This document shows, in pieces, positions 1-8,179 of a stretch of DNA of 63,885 bases. Numbering within the stretch: position 1 is the stretch's first letter; every line of letters starts with the position of its first letter. The DNA lies in contig NZ_JABWCS010000189.1 of NCBI RefSeq assembly GCF_013359945.1, positions 1 through 63,885 of the forward strand, in the 5' to 3' direction. This DNA comes from Paenibacillus agri (lineage in GTDB: Bacteria > Bacillota > Bacilli > Paenibacillales > Paenibacillaceae). The notes beneath the pieces were generated by a model. The model was not told where the DNA came from. It searched no databases and worked only from the letters and a program-made list of their open reading frames with translations. A program made the position numbers and the translations under genes.

Positions 1-8
1 CAAAGAGT

Positions 9-215
9 GTAACGGACTGTACAGCCGCTATTTGCGATTACAACTGGGTTTTAGACATGTAACGGACTCCAGCGCCGCTATTTACTCCAAAACCCCGCAT
101 TTTAATCAGACGCCAGCCTATAGAGTCACCTGAGTCCGTTAGCTTCCCTAGCGGTCGAATATATAGACAATAAGGTCTCTGGGGTCCGTTAGGCGGCGGT
201 GTGAGCACCAAATTT
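9..215. repeat. Dispersed TAACGGAC repeat cluster
   Basis: The motif TAACGGACT followed by a CCGCTATTT tail occurs at about 9-36 and again at about 59-85. The reverse form (GTCCGTTAG) occurs near 134 and 185. Direct and inverted copies of one motif in a gene-free stretch resemble the small palindromic intergenic repeats common in Paenibacillus genomes. No gene is supported here; function unknown. Confidence 0.6.
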
Positions 216-260
216 ACCACCTTAGCGACCGCGGACATCCTACTAGGAATAACTACTCGT

Positions 261-320
261 AAGAACACTAGAAAGAACACTAGAAAGAACACTAGAAAGA
301 ACACTAGAAACAATACTAGA
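261..320. repeat. 12-bp tandem repeat (AAGAACACTAGA), five units
   Basis: Four exact copies of AAGAACACTAGA run from 261 to 308, followed by one variant copy to 320. The array lies 37 bases beyond the stop codon of the minus-strand sensor kinase. Because 12 is a multiple of 3, it creates a false hydrophobic minus-strand reading frame (LVFF repeats). Confidence 0.85.
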
Positions 321-357
321 AGCAACTACTCGTAACAATTAAGAAACTACGCCCTCG

Positions 358-2121
358 TTACAACATCACCTTTTGCGGCAGGCGGATCTGAACTGTGGTC
401 CCTATGCCCAGTCTGCTGTACACTTTTACGCCATAACGCTCCCCGAATTTCAGCTTGATTCGCCGATCCACGTTCGATATGCCATAGCCCCGTCCAGGCT
501 TGTCCTCCAACAGTGTTTGTAACTTGTCTGGTCTCATCCCCATACCGTCATCGATCACGGACAGGATAATGTCGTTGTCCTCGATGATCCCTTTGATGTG
601 AATATTCAGCGGGCTCTCCTGATTCCACACGGCATGAATGACCGCGTTTTCAATAAAAGGCTGCAAGGTCAGCTTCACCGTAGAGTAGGGCAGGATGGCT
701 TCATCAATCGTGTAGGTAATATTCAGCTGCCCTTTGAAGCGAATCAACTGAATGGCATTGTAGCTTTTCGTTAGCCTAATTTCCTCATTGATCGTCAGGA
801 TGCTCTTCCCCTTATTGAGAGAGATACGGTAGAACTTGGCTAAATTCAGGACCATATCCTGAATCCGTTGGTCTTGATGCTTGATAGCCAAGGAGGAGAT
901 GGAGCCCAGCGTATTGTACAGAAAATGAGGGTTAATCTGGGCTTGCAGCAAATCCAGCTCAGCTTCCTTGCCCAGCAGCTCTTTCTGGTACACCTCGGTA
1001 ATGAGGCTTTTCAGGCGGTTCGTCATTTGCCGGAAAGCAAAATGCAGCTGTCCAATCTCATCATTGCCGAGCTGCTCGTCCTTGGTCGTAGTGAAATCGC
1101 CTCGCTCAATGCGCCGGATCATGCGGATTAACATGCGGATACGTTTGCTGAACAGCGACGCAGTGATATAAATAAGCAGCAGAGCCACGCCAATAAAGGC
1201 CAGCGAGATTTTGATGATCGTTTGCGATAAGGAGCGGGCGTTCTTGATGATGCTGTCATACGGGAAGATGGACACTGTCTTCCAGCCGTTTTTGAGCGTA
1301 TTGTAGACGGCAAAAGCCTTGACCCCGTTGTACGTAGTATCGAATCTGCCTGATGATGCCTCATCAAACTGATGGTCCAGCAGATCCGGCAAATTCGTGT
1401 TCAACAGCTGTTTGTCGGCGGAAGACAGGATCACACCGTCATTGTTGATGATAAAGATGTCTTTCCCTTCCCCGCCAGCCTCCTTCTCCATTAAGGAGTA
1501 AATTACCGATTCGGATATACTGAAGACCAGAATTCCGTACGGATATTGGTTGCGGTTATTATTAAGCTGCCTGGCCAGTGTGAACATGGCGGGACTATCC
1601 TGGGTTTGCGGCGAGGACAAATGAACAATATTACCGTAAGTATGCTGCAACTGCTTGAACAATTCTGTCTTTTCAACTTCCGGTGTAACCGGTTTGATAT
1701 AGTAGTTGTCTTTGGGCAGCGATGCATTATTTGAATAAATGAATACGCTATCAAAATCAGGGTAAGCAGCCATCACTGTGTCAATTCGATTAGCAATGTA
1801 TTTATAGACATCCAGGTAAGAAGGGTCATCCTGATATTCGCTTGTCAGATAACTGGCCAATCTACTATCCAAATAAATAGAAGCTGAAATATGTTCATAA
1901 CTATCCAGCTTGTTCTCCAGATTCTTGGTGATCTGGGCGGTTGAATTCATCATATTGATATAGATTTGTTCTGTGAGCTTGGACTTTGTCAGCTCGAATG
2001 ATATGTAGGCCAACAGCATCATTGGAACAATGGTGACCAGGACAAACACCAGGAACAGCTTGGAACGAAAGCTTAGATCCAGGAACGGCATGTAGAAGTA
2101 TTTTCTATAAAACTGACGCAT
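358..2121 (-). CDS. YesM-type sensor histidine kinase
   Basis: Membrane sensor kinase of the YesM family, 587 residues from the ATG at 2121, which has AGAAAGGG upstream; a longer frame from 2202 has no ribosome site. It starts with one membrane segment (about residues 20-42), an extracellular sensing region of about 250 residues, a second membrane segment and a HAMP linker. The His_kinase box (QINPHFLYNT, His399 the predicted phosphoacceptor), N box (QPFIENAVIHA), G1 (DDGMGM) and G2 (GYGISN) follow, so the catalytic core is complete. It is divergent from sugar ABC cassette 1, whose expression it probably controls. No response regulator gene lies beside it in the window, unlike the two other kinases here, so its partner is unknown. 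Family call is firm; the ligand cannot be told. Confidence 0.92.
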   Translation of the reverse strand: MRQFYRKYFYMPFLDLSFRSKLFLVFVLVTIVPMMLLAYISFELTKSKLTEQIYINMMNSTAQITKNLENKLDSYEHISASIYLDSRLASYLTSEYQDDPSYLDVYKYIANRIDTVMAAYPDFDSVFIYSNNASLPKDNYYIKPVTPEVEKTELFKQLQHTYGNIVHLSSPQTQDSPAMFTLARQLNNNRNQYPYGILVFSISESVIYSLMEKEAGGEGKDIFIINNDGVILSSADKQLLNTNLPDLLDHQFDEASSGRFDTTYNGVKAFAVYNTLKNGWKTVSIFPYDSIIKNARSLSQTIIKISLAFIGVALLLIYITASLFSKRIRMLIRMIRRIERGDFTTTKDEQLGNDEIGQLHFAFRQMTNRLKSLITEVYQKELLGKEAELDLLQAQINPHFLYNTLGSISSLAIKHQDQRIQDMVLNLAKFYRISLNKGKSILTINEEIRLTKSYNAIQLIRFKGQLNITYTIDEAILPYSTVKLTLQPFIENAVIHAVWNQESPLNIHIKGIIEDNDIILSVIDDGMGMRPDKLQTLLEDKPGRGYGISNVDRRIKLKFGERYGVKVYSRLGIGTTVQIRLPQKVML

Positions 2122-2404
2122 CGAAGAAGCCCTTTCTCTAAGGAGTATTTGGTGTACCTTAATGACTAACAGGCAGTGATATACATATTTTTCCTGACTC
2201 ACAAAGACAAGTTTTCCAAGTTTATCATAGCAGACTGAATATCGAAATCCAACAATAGTTTGCGGCGAAACATCTTTAAAAAGCGGTATCTTTCGGAGGA
2301 TTCAAGTATAGAAAGGAACCTGTAGCGGCCTTAAGATAAGGAGGAGAGAAGTAAAGCCAAGAGATGGCTAGGCATGCTGTGTAAAGAGAAAGGGAGGGTA
2401 TTTG
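2122..2404. promoter_or_regulatory. Divergent intergenic region, kinase / ABC cassette 1
   Basis: A gene-free stretch of 283 bases between two divergent transcription units must hold both promoters. I cannot identify a convincing -35/-10 pair on either strand. A strong AAGGAGGAG near 2339 precedes a six-codon frame starting at 2363 that is too short to call. GGGAGGG at 2392-2398 is the ribosome site for the permease at 2405. Confidence 0.4.
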
Positions 2405-3361
2405 ATGTATAAAGCAAGCGCTATCAAAACAGTCAGGGGCAACAGTCTGTGGTACAGACTAAAAGAACAAAAGTGGTTATTTGTACTTATGTTCCCTGCC
2501 TTTATTGCGACATTGCTGTTTTCTTACGGTCCTATGTTTGGATTGTATATGGCATTTACGAATTATCAGCCGGGTGGAGGATCATTTTTACATCAGTTCT
2601 TTGGTGCTGAATTTGTTGGCTTAAAGTGGTTTGAATATTTCTTTAGCACAGGAGATTTCTATCGGGTAATGCGGAATACGCTTGCAACAAGCTTGCTGAC
2701 GCTGTTATTCGGATTTCCTGCTCCAATCATACTTGCATTGATGCTGAATGAAGCCAAACAAGGATTCTTCAAGCGTTTTACACAGACGGTTTCTTATCTG
2801 CCGCATTTTATCTCCTGGGTTATCGCAGCAAACATTGTAATTACACTGCTTGCCTCGGATGGAATGCTTAACAACTTCCTGGTTATGCTGGGAGTGATCA
2901 AAGAACCGGTAGCCTTCCTGCAAAATGGACCGTTGTTCTGGTGGATTATCGCCTTATCAAATATGTGGAAAGAAATGGGTTTTAGCGCAATTATGTACCT
3001 TGCAGCGATTTCGGCCATTAACCCGGAGCTTTACGAAGCAGCAAGAGTGGATGGAGCCAGCCGGTTCCGCCAAATGTGGCATATTACGCTGCCAGCCCTG
3101 CGCCCAACCATCGTAATTCTGGGGATTCTCGCAGTCGGTGGCATTCTGAATGCAGGCTTCGAACAGCAATACCTGCTGCAAAATAATACAGTCCTTGAAT
3201 ATTCGGAAGTTATCGATATTTATGCTTATAAATACGGACTACAGAACAGCATGTTCTCTTACGGGGCTGCCGTGGGGATGTTTAAATCAGTCGTCGCCTT
3301 TATTCTAGTAGTGATTGTGAATAACATTTCCAGAAAAGTGAACGACCAGGCGTTGTTCTAA
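2405..3361 (+). CDS. LplB-type sugar ABC transporter permease
   Basis: Inner-membrane permease of the LplB/MalF-like family (318 residues) that forms half of the sugar channel. About six hydrophobic segments are visible, and the EAA loop that contacts the ATPase is present near residue 210 (EAARVDGAS then ITLP). GGGAGGG at 2392-2398 lies 6 bases before the ATG at 2405, favouring it over an adjacent TTG at 2402. It is first of a three-gene set with a YtcP-type permease 26 bases downstream and a lipoprotein. No ATPase gene is nearby, as is usual for this group, which shares an MsmX-type ATPase encoded elsewhere. The substrate is probably an oligosaccharide, but the sequence does not say which. 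Confidence 0.93.
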   Translation: MYKASAIKTVRGNSLWYRLKEQKWLFVLMFPAFIATLLFSYGPMFGLYMAFTNYQPGGGSFLHQFFGAEFVGLKWFEYFFSTGDFYRVMRNTLATSLLTLLFGFPAPIILALMLNEAKQGFFKRFTQTVSYLPHFISWVIAANIVITLLASDGMLNNFLVMLGVIKEPVAFLQNGPLFWWIIALSNMWKEMGFSAIMYLAAISAINPELYEAARVDGASRFRQMWHITLPALRPTIVILGILAVGGILNAGFEQQYLLQNNTVLEYSEVIDIYAYKYGLQNSMFSYGAAVGMFKSVVAFILVVIVNNISRKVNDQALF

Positions 3362-3387
3362 ATAAAAACAGGAGAGGAGCGCTTGCG

Positions 3388-4278
3388 ATGGTTTCAAGTA
3401 GATTCGGAGATTATTTCTTTAAATTCTTTGTGTACCTCATTCTCACAATTGTATTGCTGGTTACATTCCTGCCTTTTTGGAACATTCTCGTTCTTTCATT
3501 AAATAGCGCGGAGGATACGGTAAGAGGAGGCGTCTACTTATGGCCAAGAGCGTGGACGCTGGACAGCTACAATCAGATATTGAAAGACAGTGAGATCATG
3601 AACGGTCTCTGGGTAACCGTGAAACGGACCGTGATCGGTGCACCGCTGTCAGTCCTCGTTATTACGATGCTGGCTTATCCGCTAAGCCGCCGGAATTTGG
3701 TAGGACGCAAAGGATGGAACCTTTACTTCGTCTTCACAATGTATTTTGCCGGTGGTCTGATTCCTTATTATATGGTTCTAAAAGCGCTGAACATGATTGA
3801 TACGTTCTCCGTATTCATTCTGCCAAGTTTGATGAACGTCTTCTATATGATTATTGTACGGACCTTTATGGAGGGGTTGCCTTATGAGATTGAAGAGTCA
3901 GCAAAGGTAGACGGAGCGAACGATTTGACGATTTTCTTCCGGATTGTTCTGCCGCTGACAACGCCTGTGCTTGCAACCGTCGGACTCTTCCAGGCCATTG
4001 GACATTGGAATTCCTGGTTTGACTCCTATGCGTTCACCTACAGTTCAGACCTGAAAACCTTGCAAGCCGTACTCGTTAAAATATTAAGCCAGTTCCAGAC
4101 CGGAAGTATGGTGTCACAGACGCAGATGCTAGCCAACTCGGCCAAGCGGAATGCCGTTTCAAGCGATACGATCCGAATGGCAGCGACGATGGTTGCGACC
4201 TTGCCTATCGTGCTTGTATATCCATTCCTGCAAAAGTACTTTGTCAAGGGTATGACTTTGGGTGCTGTTAAGAGTTAA
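3388..4278 (+). CDS. YtcP-type carbohydrate ABC transporter permease
   Basis: Second permease half (296 residues, COG0395 type), pairing with the protein encoded at 2405. It has an N-terminal membrane segment, the WPRAW motif typical of YtcP proteins near residue 51, the EAA-like loop (EESAKVDGAN then IVLP) near residue 170, and the conserved tail PFLQKYFVKGMTLGAVK. AGGAGAGG lies just upstream of the ATG. It follows the first permease by 26 bases, so they are one operon. Confidence 0.93.
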   Translation: MVSSRFGDYFFKFFVYLILTIVLLVTFLPFWNILVLSLNSAEDTVRGGVYLWPRAWTLDSYNQILKDSEIMNGLWVTVKRTVIGAPLSVLVITMLAYPLSRRNLVGRKGWNLYFVFTMYFAGGLIPYYMVLKALNMIDTFSVFILPSLMNVFYMIIVRTFMEGLPYEIEESAKVDGANDLTIFFRIVLPLTTPVLATVGLFQAIGHWNSWFDSYAFTYSSDLKTLQAVLVKILSQFQTGSMVSQTQMLANSAKRNAVSSDTIRMAATMVATLPIVLVYPFLQKYFVKGMTLGAVKS

Positions 4279-4298
4279 TATGGTTAAATAAAACCGAA

Positions 4299-4329
4299 CG
4301 CCAGCTGGAGAAGACTTGTCCGGCTGGCG
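4299..4329 (+). other. Intercistronic stem-loop between permease and binding-protein genes
   Basis: CGCCAGC at 4299-4305 pairs with GCTGGCG at 4323-4329 around a 17-base loop. No T run follows, so it is not a typical terminator. A hairpin ahead of a binding-protein gene often protects that mRNA segment and helps give more binding protein than permease; this role is inferred. Confidence 0.5.
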
Positions 4330-4411
4330 GCCCTGAAGGGGGGTGAGGTGACAGACTTGCTTGGTTGCTTGAACGACATGTAAAGTAACTTATTCAATGG
4401 GAGGAATTAGG

Positions 4412-6031
4412 GTGTCAATGATAAAGAAAAACAAATGGATGAGCGTAGGTATTACGGCTGCACTAGCTGCTGGTTTACTGGCGGGATGTGGTTCAAATGA
4501 CGCAAAAGACAATACAAACCAAACGGCCGGAGACAATACAAAACAAGAGCCGATTACACTAACCTGGTTTGATTCTAATACAAAGGGAGAGCCCTTTACT
4601 GATGCTGTAGCACAGGAAATTACTAAAAAGACAGGCATTTCGCTCTCTATACAACAGCCTACCGGAAACCCGACAGAGAAGCTGAGCTTGATGCTTGCCA
4701 GCGGTGACTACCCGGACGTAGTGGTAATGAGCCGTGGGGACGCTTCACTCGATAAGTATATTACAAGCGGAGCATTCGTACCGCTCGATGAGTTGATTGA
4801 GAAATATGGTTCTGATGTGAAAGAAATGTATGGCGACACATTGACTAAAACACGCTATAAAGACGGCCAAAACTATTATTTGGCGAACTGGTATGGACTG
4901 GATAGTGATCCTGTCTTCGGGATGCTGATGAGAAAAAATCTGCTTTCGGAACTGGCTCCGGATAAGGCAGATGGTACTACACCACTCACAACTGACGATC
5001 TGGAAAAAATATTGAAAGATTTTAAAGAGAAACACAAAACTATTGATGGAAAAGAATCCGTTCCGATGACAATGAACGGTGAGAATATGGGCGCCAATCT
5101 TGGAACGTTCAAAGGTATGTGGGGCCTGAAAACCTACTACGATAACAATGGAAAATTGCAGTATGATGTAAAGGATCCGAAGTATCGTGAGATGCTGCTC
5201 TATGTGAACCGTTTGTATAGAGAAGGTCTGATCGAGAAAGAATTTGCTATTAGTAAAACGCAAACATGGATTCAAAAGCTGGCTACTGGCGCAGTATTCT
5301 CCTCACCAGGCGCTTATTGGGATCCAGGTAATGGTAATGCAGCTTTGAAGAAGGATGGCGGCGTAGATAACCAGCTCTTCCCGTACAAGGTTGTTGCACC
5401 AGGTACAGACCCTGCCCAAACAACATTTGGACCAAGAAGCTCGCTGGGATGGGATGCAATCGCTATCACGAAGAATAACAAGCACCCTGAAGAAACAATG
5501 AAACTGTTCAACTTCCTGGCAAGTGATGAAGGTCAGCATTTGCTGCTGTGGGGTCAAGAAGGAACCAACTACACGATGGTAGATGGCAAGAGAGAACCGG
5601 ATCCTGCATTCTTGCAAAGCTTCAAAGATAACTGGGATGATACCGTGAAGAAGAGCGGCGTCCGCAAATGGCTGTGGTTCATCAAGAATGGTCTGGATCC
5701 AAACGGACAGCCTTACGATATGGCGGTTAAATTCCAACGCAACGAAGTAGATGAAATGGCGATCAAGAATCTTGGGGATTCCGTTTGGGATACAGCGGAA
5801 TATGATAACCTGACTCCTGATGGCGGAACACCTGAAGCACTGACAGCTCAGAAGGTTAAAGATATTATGGAACAAAGCACTACCCGAGTAATCATTGCTC
5901 CTACTGAAGCTGAAGCTAATGCCACATTCGACAAGATGCTTGACGATATGAAAAAGGCTGGCGATGAGAAGGTAGAAGAGATTATCAACCAGAAGTATGA
6001 AGAACGTATGAAGCTTTGGGGCGGAAAATAA
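4412..6031 (+). CDS. LplA-type sugar-binding lipoprotein
   Basis: Extracellular solute-binding lipoprotein (539 residues) that captures the sugar for the two permeases encoded at 2405 and 3388. The signal peptide ends in a lipobox, LLAGC, with Cys26 the predicted lipidated residue. The start is probably GTG 4412 because GGGAGG at 4399-4404 sits 7 bases ahead; the earlier ATG at 4397 overlaps that site and has none of its own. The body has the long (about 540 residue) architecture of LplA/YtcQ-type binding proteins rather than the shorter MalE type. Last gene of cassette 1, followed by a clear terminator. Confidence 0.92.
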   Translation: MSMIKKNKWMSVGITAALAAGLLAGCGSNDAKDNTNQTAGDNTKQEPITLTWFDSNTKGEPFTDAVAQEITKKTGISLSIQQPTGNPTEKLSLMLASGDYPDVVVMSRGDASLDKYITSGAFVPLDELIEKYGSDVKEMYGDTLTKTRYKDGQNYYLANWYGLDSDPVFGMLMRKNLLSELAPDKADGTTPLTTDDLEKILKDFKEKHKTIDGKESVPMTMNGENMGANLGTFKGMWGLKTYYDNNGKLQYDVKDPKYREMLLYVNRLYREGLIEKEFAISKTQTWIQKLATGAVFSSPGAYWDPGNGNAALKKDGGVDNQLFPYKVVAPGTDPAQTTFGPRSSLGWDAIAITKNNKHPEETMKLFNFLASDEGQHLLLWGQEGTNYTMVDGKREPDPAFLQSFKDNWDDTVKKSGVRKWLWFIKNGLDPNGQPYDMAVKFQRNEVDEMAIKNLGDSVWDTAEYDNLTPDGGTPEALTAQKVKDIMEQSTTRVIIAPTEAEANATFDKMLDDMKKAGDEKVEEIINQKYEERMKLWGGK

Positions 6032-6055
6032 TTAGCCCAGTTCTGAATGGATAAA

Positions 6056-6108
6056 TAACCCGTAAGACGAACCTCTGCTGAGGCGACGGCTTACGGGTTA
6101 TTTTTTTT
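6056..6108 (+). terminator. Rho-independent terminator of ABC cassette 1
   Basis: TAACCCGTAAG at 6056-6066 pairs perfectly with CTTACGGGTTA at 6090-6100, with a T-rich run through 6108. Confidence 0.92.
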
Positions 6109-6202
6109 GCTGTCCTTCATACCGGTGTTAAAATAGTACATTCTCTGCGGTAATCTACTACAAGAAATCAAACGCTTTAGCTGATACACTTTCTTTCAGC
6201 CA

Positions 6203-6273
6203 TCAAGTTCCAATCATAACGACAAAAATCCAATCGTTGTTATATGGATGCGCTTACAGAACAGCACTATAAT
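6203..6273 (+). promoter_or_regulatory. Candidate promoter/operator region of ABC cassette 2
   Basis: A perfect TATAAT lies at 6268-6273, 40 bases before the permease start, but without a good -35. Upstream, ATAACGAC near 6215 and GTTGTTAT near 6236 form an imperfect inverted repeat where an activator could bind. A weak -35 plus an upstream repeat would suit activation by the AraC-type regulator encoded at 11774; this is inference. Confidence 0.4.
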
Positions 6274-6313
6274 GACAATACAAGATGATTAACGTGCTGA
6301 AAGAGGTGATGAA

Positions 6314-7207
6314 ATGCTTGCAAGACTCTCTAAATACCGCTGGCAATATGTAATGATTCTGCCGGCTGTAGTGCTGTTGTTTCTATTCAGTTATATTCCG
6401 ATGGCCGGCATTCAAGTCGCCTTCAAGGATTTCCATATCGGAGGGACGATTTGGAACAGCCCGTGGGTAGGGCTGGAGAACTTTTCTTTCTTGCAGGATG
6501 ACCAATTCTGGATTGTAGTGAAAAATACGATTTGGATTGCTTTACTCAAATTTATATTCGGGTTCCCTGCACCGATCATACTGGCATTACTCATTAACGA
6601 AGTCAGAAATAACGCTTTTAAACGTTTCGTGCAATCGGTCAGTTATCTGCCTCACTTCTTTTCATGGATCGTGGTGGCTTACATTCTACAGTCCCTGCTG
6701 ACCCTCGATGGCGGTCTAGTCAACCAGCTGATCGTCAATATGGGCGGAGATCCGGTTTTCTTCCTTGGTTCGACCGAGTGGTTCCGTCCGATGATTGTGG
6801 CGAGCGGCCTGTGGAAGGAAGTCGGCTGGAATACGATTCTGTATCTCGCAGCAATCACGACTATTGACCCGCAGCTCTATGAAGCGGCGAAGGTGGAAGG
6901 CGCAGGCAGACTCGCACAGATTCGCCATATCACGTTGCCGGGTATGATGCCGACCATTGCGATTGTACTGATCCTCAGCATGCCGAGCTTGATTGCAGTG
7001 GGGATGGATCAGATCTATCCGCTGATGAATCCGGCCAACCAGCCGGTTGCAGATGTGCTGGATACGTACATTTTACGCAGCGGCTTGCAGCAAGGCTATT
7101 TCGGAATGGCTACTGCGATCGGTCTGTTATCTTCAGTGATCAGTTTGATTCTGGTACTCGTTACGAATCAGCTGGCCCGCAAATTCAATGGAGAGGGGCT
7201 TTGGTAG
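6314..7207 (+). CDS. LplB-type sugar ABC transporter permease
   Basis: Permease of 297 residues, similar in length and layout to the one at 2405. It has six predicted membrane segments and an EAA loop near residue 195 (EAAKVEGAG then ITLP). AGAGGTGA at 6302-6309 is 4 bases before the ATG. First gene of cassette 2, which includes its own kinase and response regulator downstream. The next gene overlaps it or follows within 4 bases, indicating tight coupling. Confidence 0.93.
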   Translation: MLARLSKYRWQYVMILPAVVLLFLFSYIPMAGIQVAFKDFHIGGTIWNSPWVGLENFSFLQDDQFWIVVKNTIWIALLKFIFGFPAPIILALLINEVRNNAFKRFVQSVSYLPHFFSWIVVAYILQSLLTLDGGLVNQLIVNMGGDPVFFLGSTEWFRPMIVASGLWKEVGWNTILYLAAITTIDPQLYEAAKVEGAGRLAQIRHITLPGMMPTIAIVLILSMPSLIAVGMDQIYPLMNPANQPVADVLDTYILRSGLQQGYFGMATAIGLLSSVISLILVLVTNQLARKFNGEGLW

Positions 7208-7211
7208 AGAG

Positions 7212-8108
7212 ATGAAGACTTCGTTAAGAGATAGAACAGCCCAGGTGATCATTATTGTTCTACTGTCCCTGCTCTGCGTATCGGTCATCTATCCGTTCCT
7301 GTATATGCTGGCAGTTTCCCTCAACGTTGGTAGCGATGCTGCCAAGGGCGGGGTGTATCTATGGCCGCGGGAGTTCACGCTGTACAATTATGAAATTGTA
7401 CTTGGCAACGTTGTAATCCGTCATGCTTACCTGATTACGATTGCCCGGACGGTGCTGGGAACGCTGATCGGACTTGCGGTGACGCTCCTGATGGCGTTCG
7501 GCATATCTTACCGGATGCTACCATTCAGAAAGCAGATTCTCGCTTACGTTCTGCTCACGATGCTCTTTAGCGGCGGATTGATCCCGCTGTACATTCAGCT
7601 GAACAATCTGTCCCTGCTGAATTCCTTCTGGGTGTATATTATTCCGTCAGCCTTCTCGGCTTGGAACATGTTCGTCATGATGAAATTCATTCAGGGCATT
7701 CCCGAGGCGCTAATAGAATCCGCTGAGATCGACGGCGCGAATCCGCTGCGAATTCTGTTCGTAGTCGTGCTGCCACTCTCCAAGCCTATGCTGGCGGCCA
7801 TCGGATTATTTACCGCAGTAGGTCATTGGAATGACTGGTTCGCCGGCGCATTCTATGTCAGCGATCAGAATCTCATTCCGGTGCAGACCTTCCTGCAGCA
7901 GCTCTTGTCCGCTCAGGATATTTCTACAGTGCTCGGCTCCAACAATAACCAGGAAGCACTGGCACGGGGAACGATGCTCTCCAACGTAACGCTGATGTCC
8001 ATTAAGATGGCTACCGTAATGGTGAGTGCGATTCCGATTCTCTGTGTGTATCCGTTCCTGCAAAAGTATTTTGTCAAAGGGGTTCTGATCGGTTCCGTCA
8101 AGGGATGA
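7212..8108 (+). CDS. YtcP-type carbohydrate ABC transporter permease
   Basis: Second permease of cassette 2. It has the YtcP-type WPREF motif, the EAA-like loop (IESAEIDGAN then VVLP) and the family tail PFLQKYFVKGVLIGSVKG. Two starts are possible. ATG 7188 would overlap the upstream gene by 20 bases and has no ribosome site. ATG 7212 gives the usual short cytoplasmic N-terminus (298 residues) and has GAGAGGGG inside the preceding gene, though at a long spacing of about 13 bases. I prefer 7212 but translational coupling from either start is possible. Confidence 0.9.
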   Translation: MKTSLRDRTAQVIIIVLLSLLCVSVIYPFLYMLAVSLNVGSDAAKGGVYLWPREFTLYNYEIVLGNVVIRHAYLITIARTVLGTLIGLAVTLLMAFGISYRMLPFRKQILAYVLLTMLFSGGLIPLYIQLNNLSLLNSFWVYIIPSAFSAWNMFVMMKFIQGIPEALIESAEIDGANPLRILFVVVLPLSKPMLAAIGLFTAVGHWNDWFAGAFYVSDQNLIPVQTFLQQLLSAQDISTVLGSNNNQEALARGTMLSNVTLMSIKMATVMVSAIPILCVYPFLQKYFVKGVLIGSVKG

Positions 8109-8179
8109 TGCAGCTCCTGTATTAGTGGGTATGAGGCAACAACAATATACCAATCTGTTATCCATGAGGGGGATAAATA

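Noticed and set aside
38..325. Minus-strand open frame of 95 codons with LVFF repeats
   Set aside because: Its N-terminal half is simply the 12-bp tandem array read in frame; no ribosome site and no protein-like remainder.
2363..2383. Six-codon upstream frame before ABC cassette 1
   Set aside because: Has an AAGGAGGAG upstream but at a distance too great, and no codon pattern suggesting an attenuating leader peptide.
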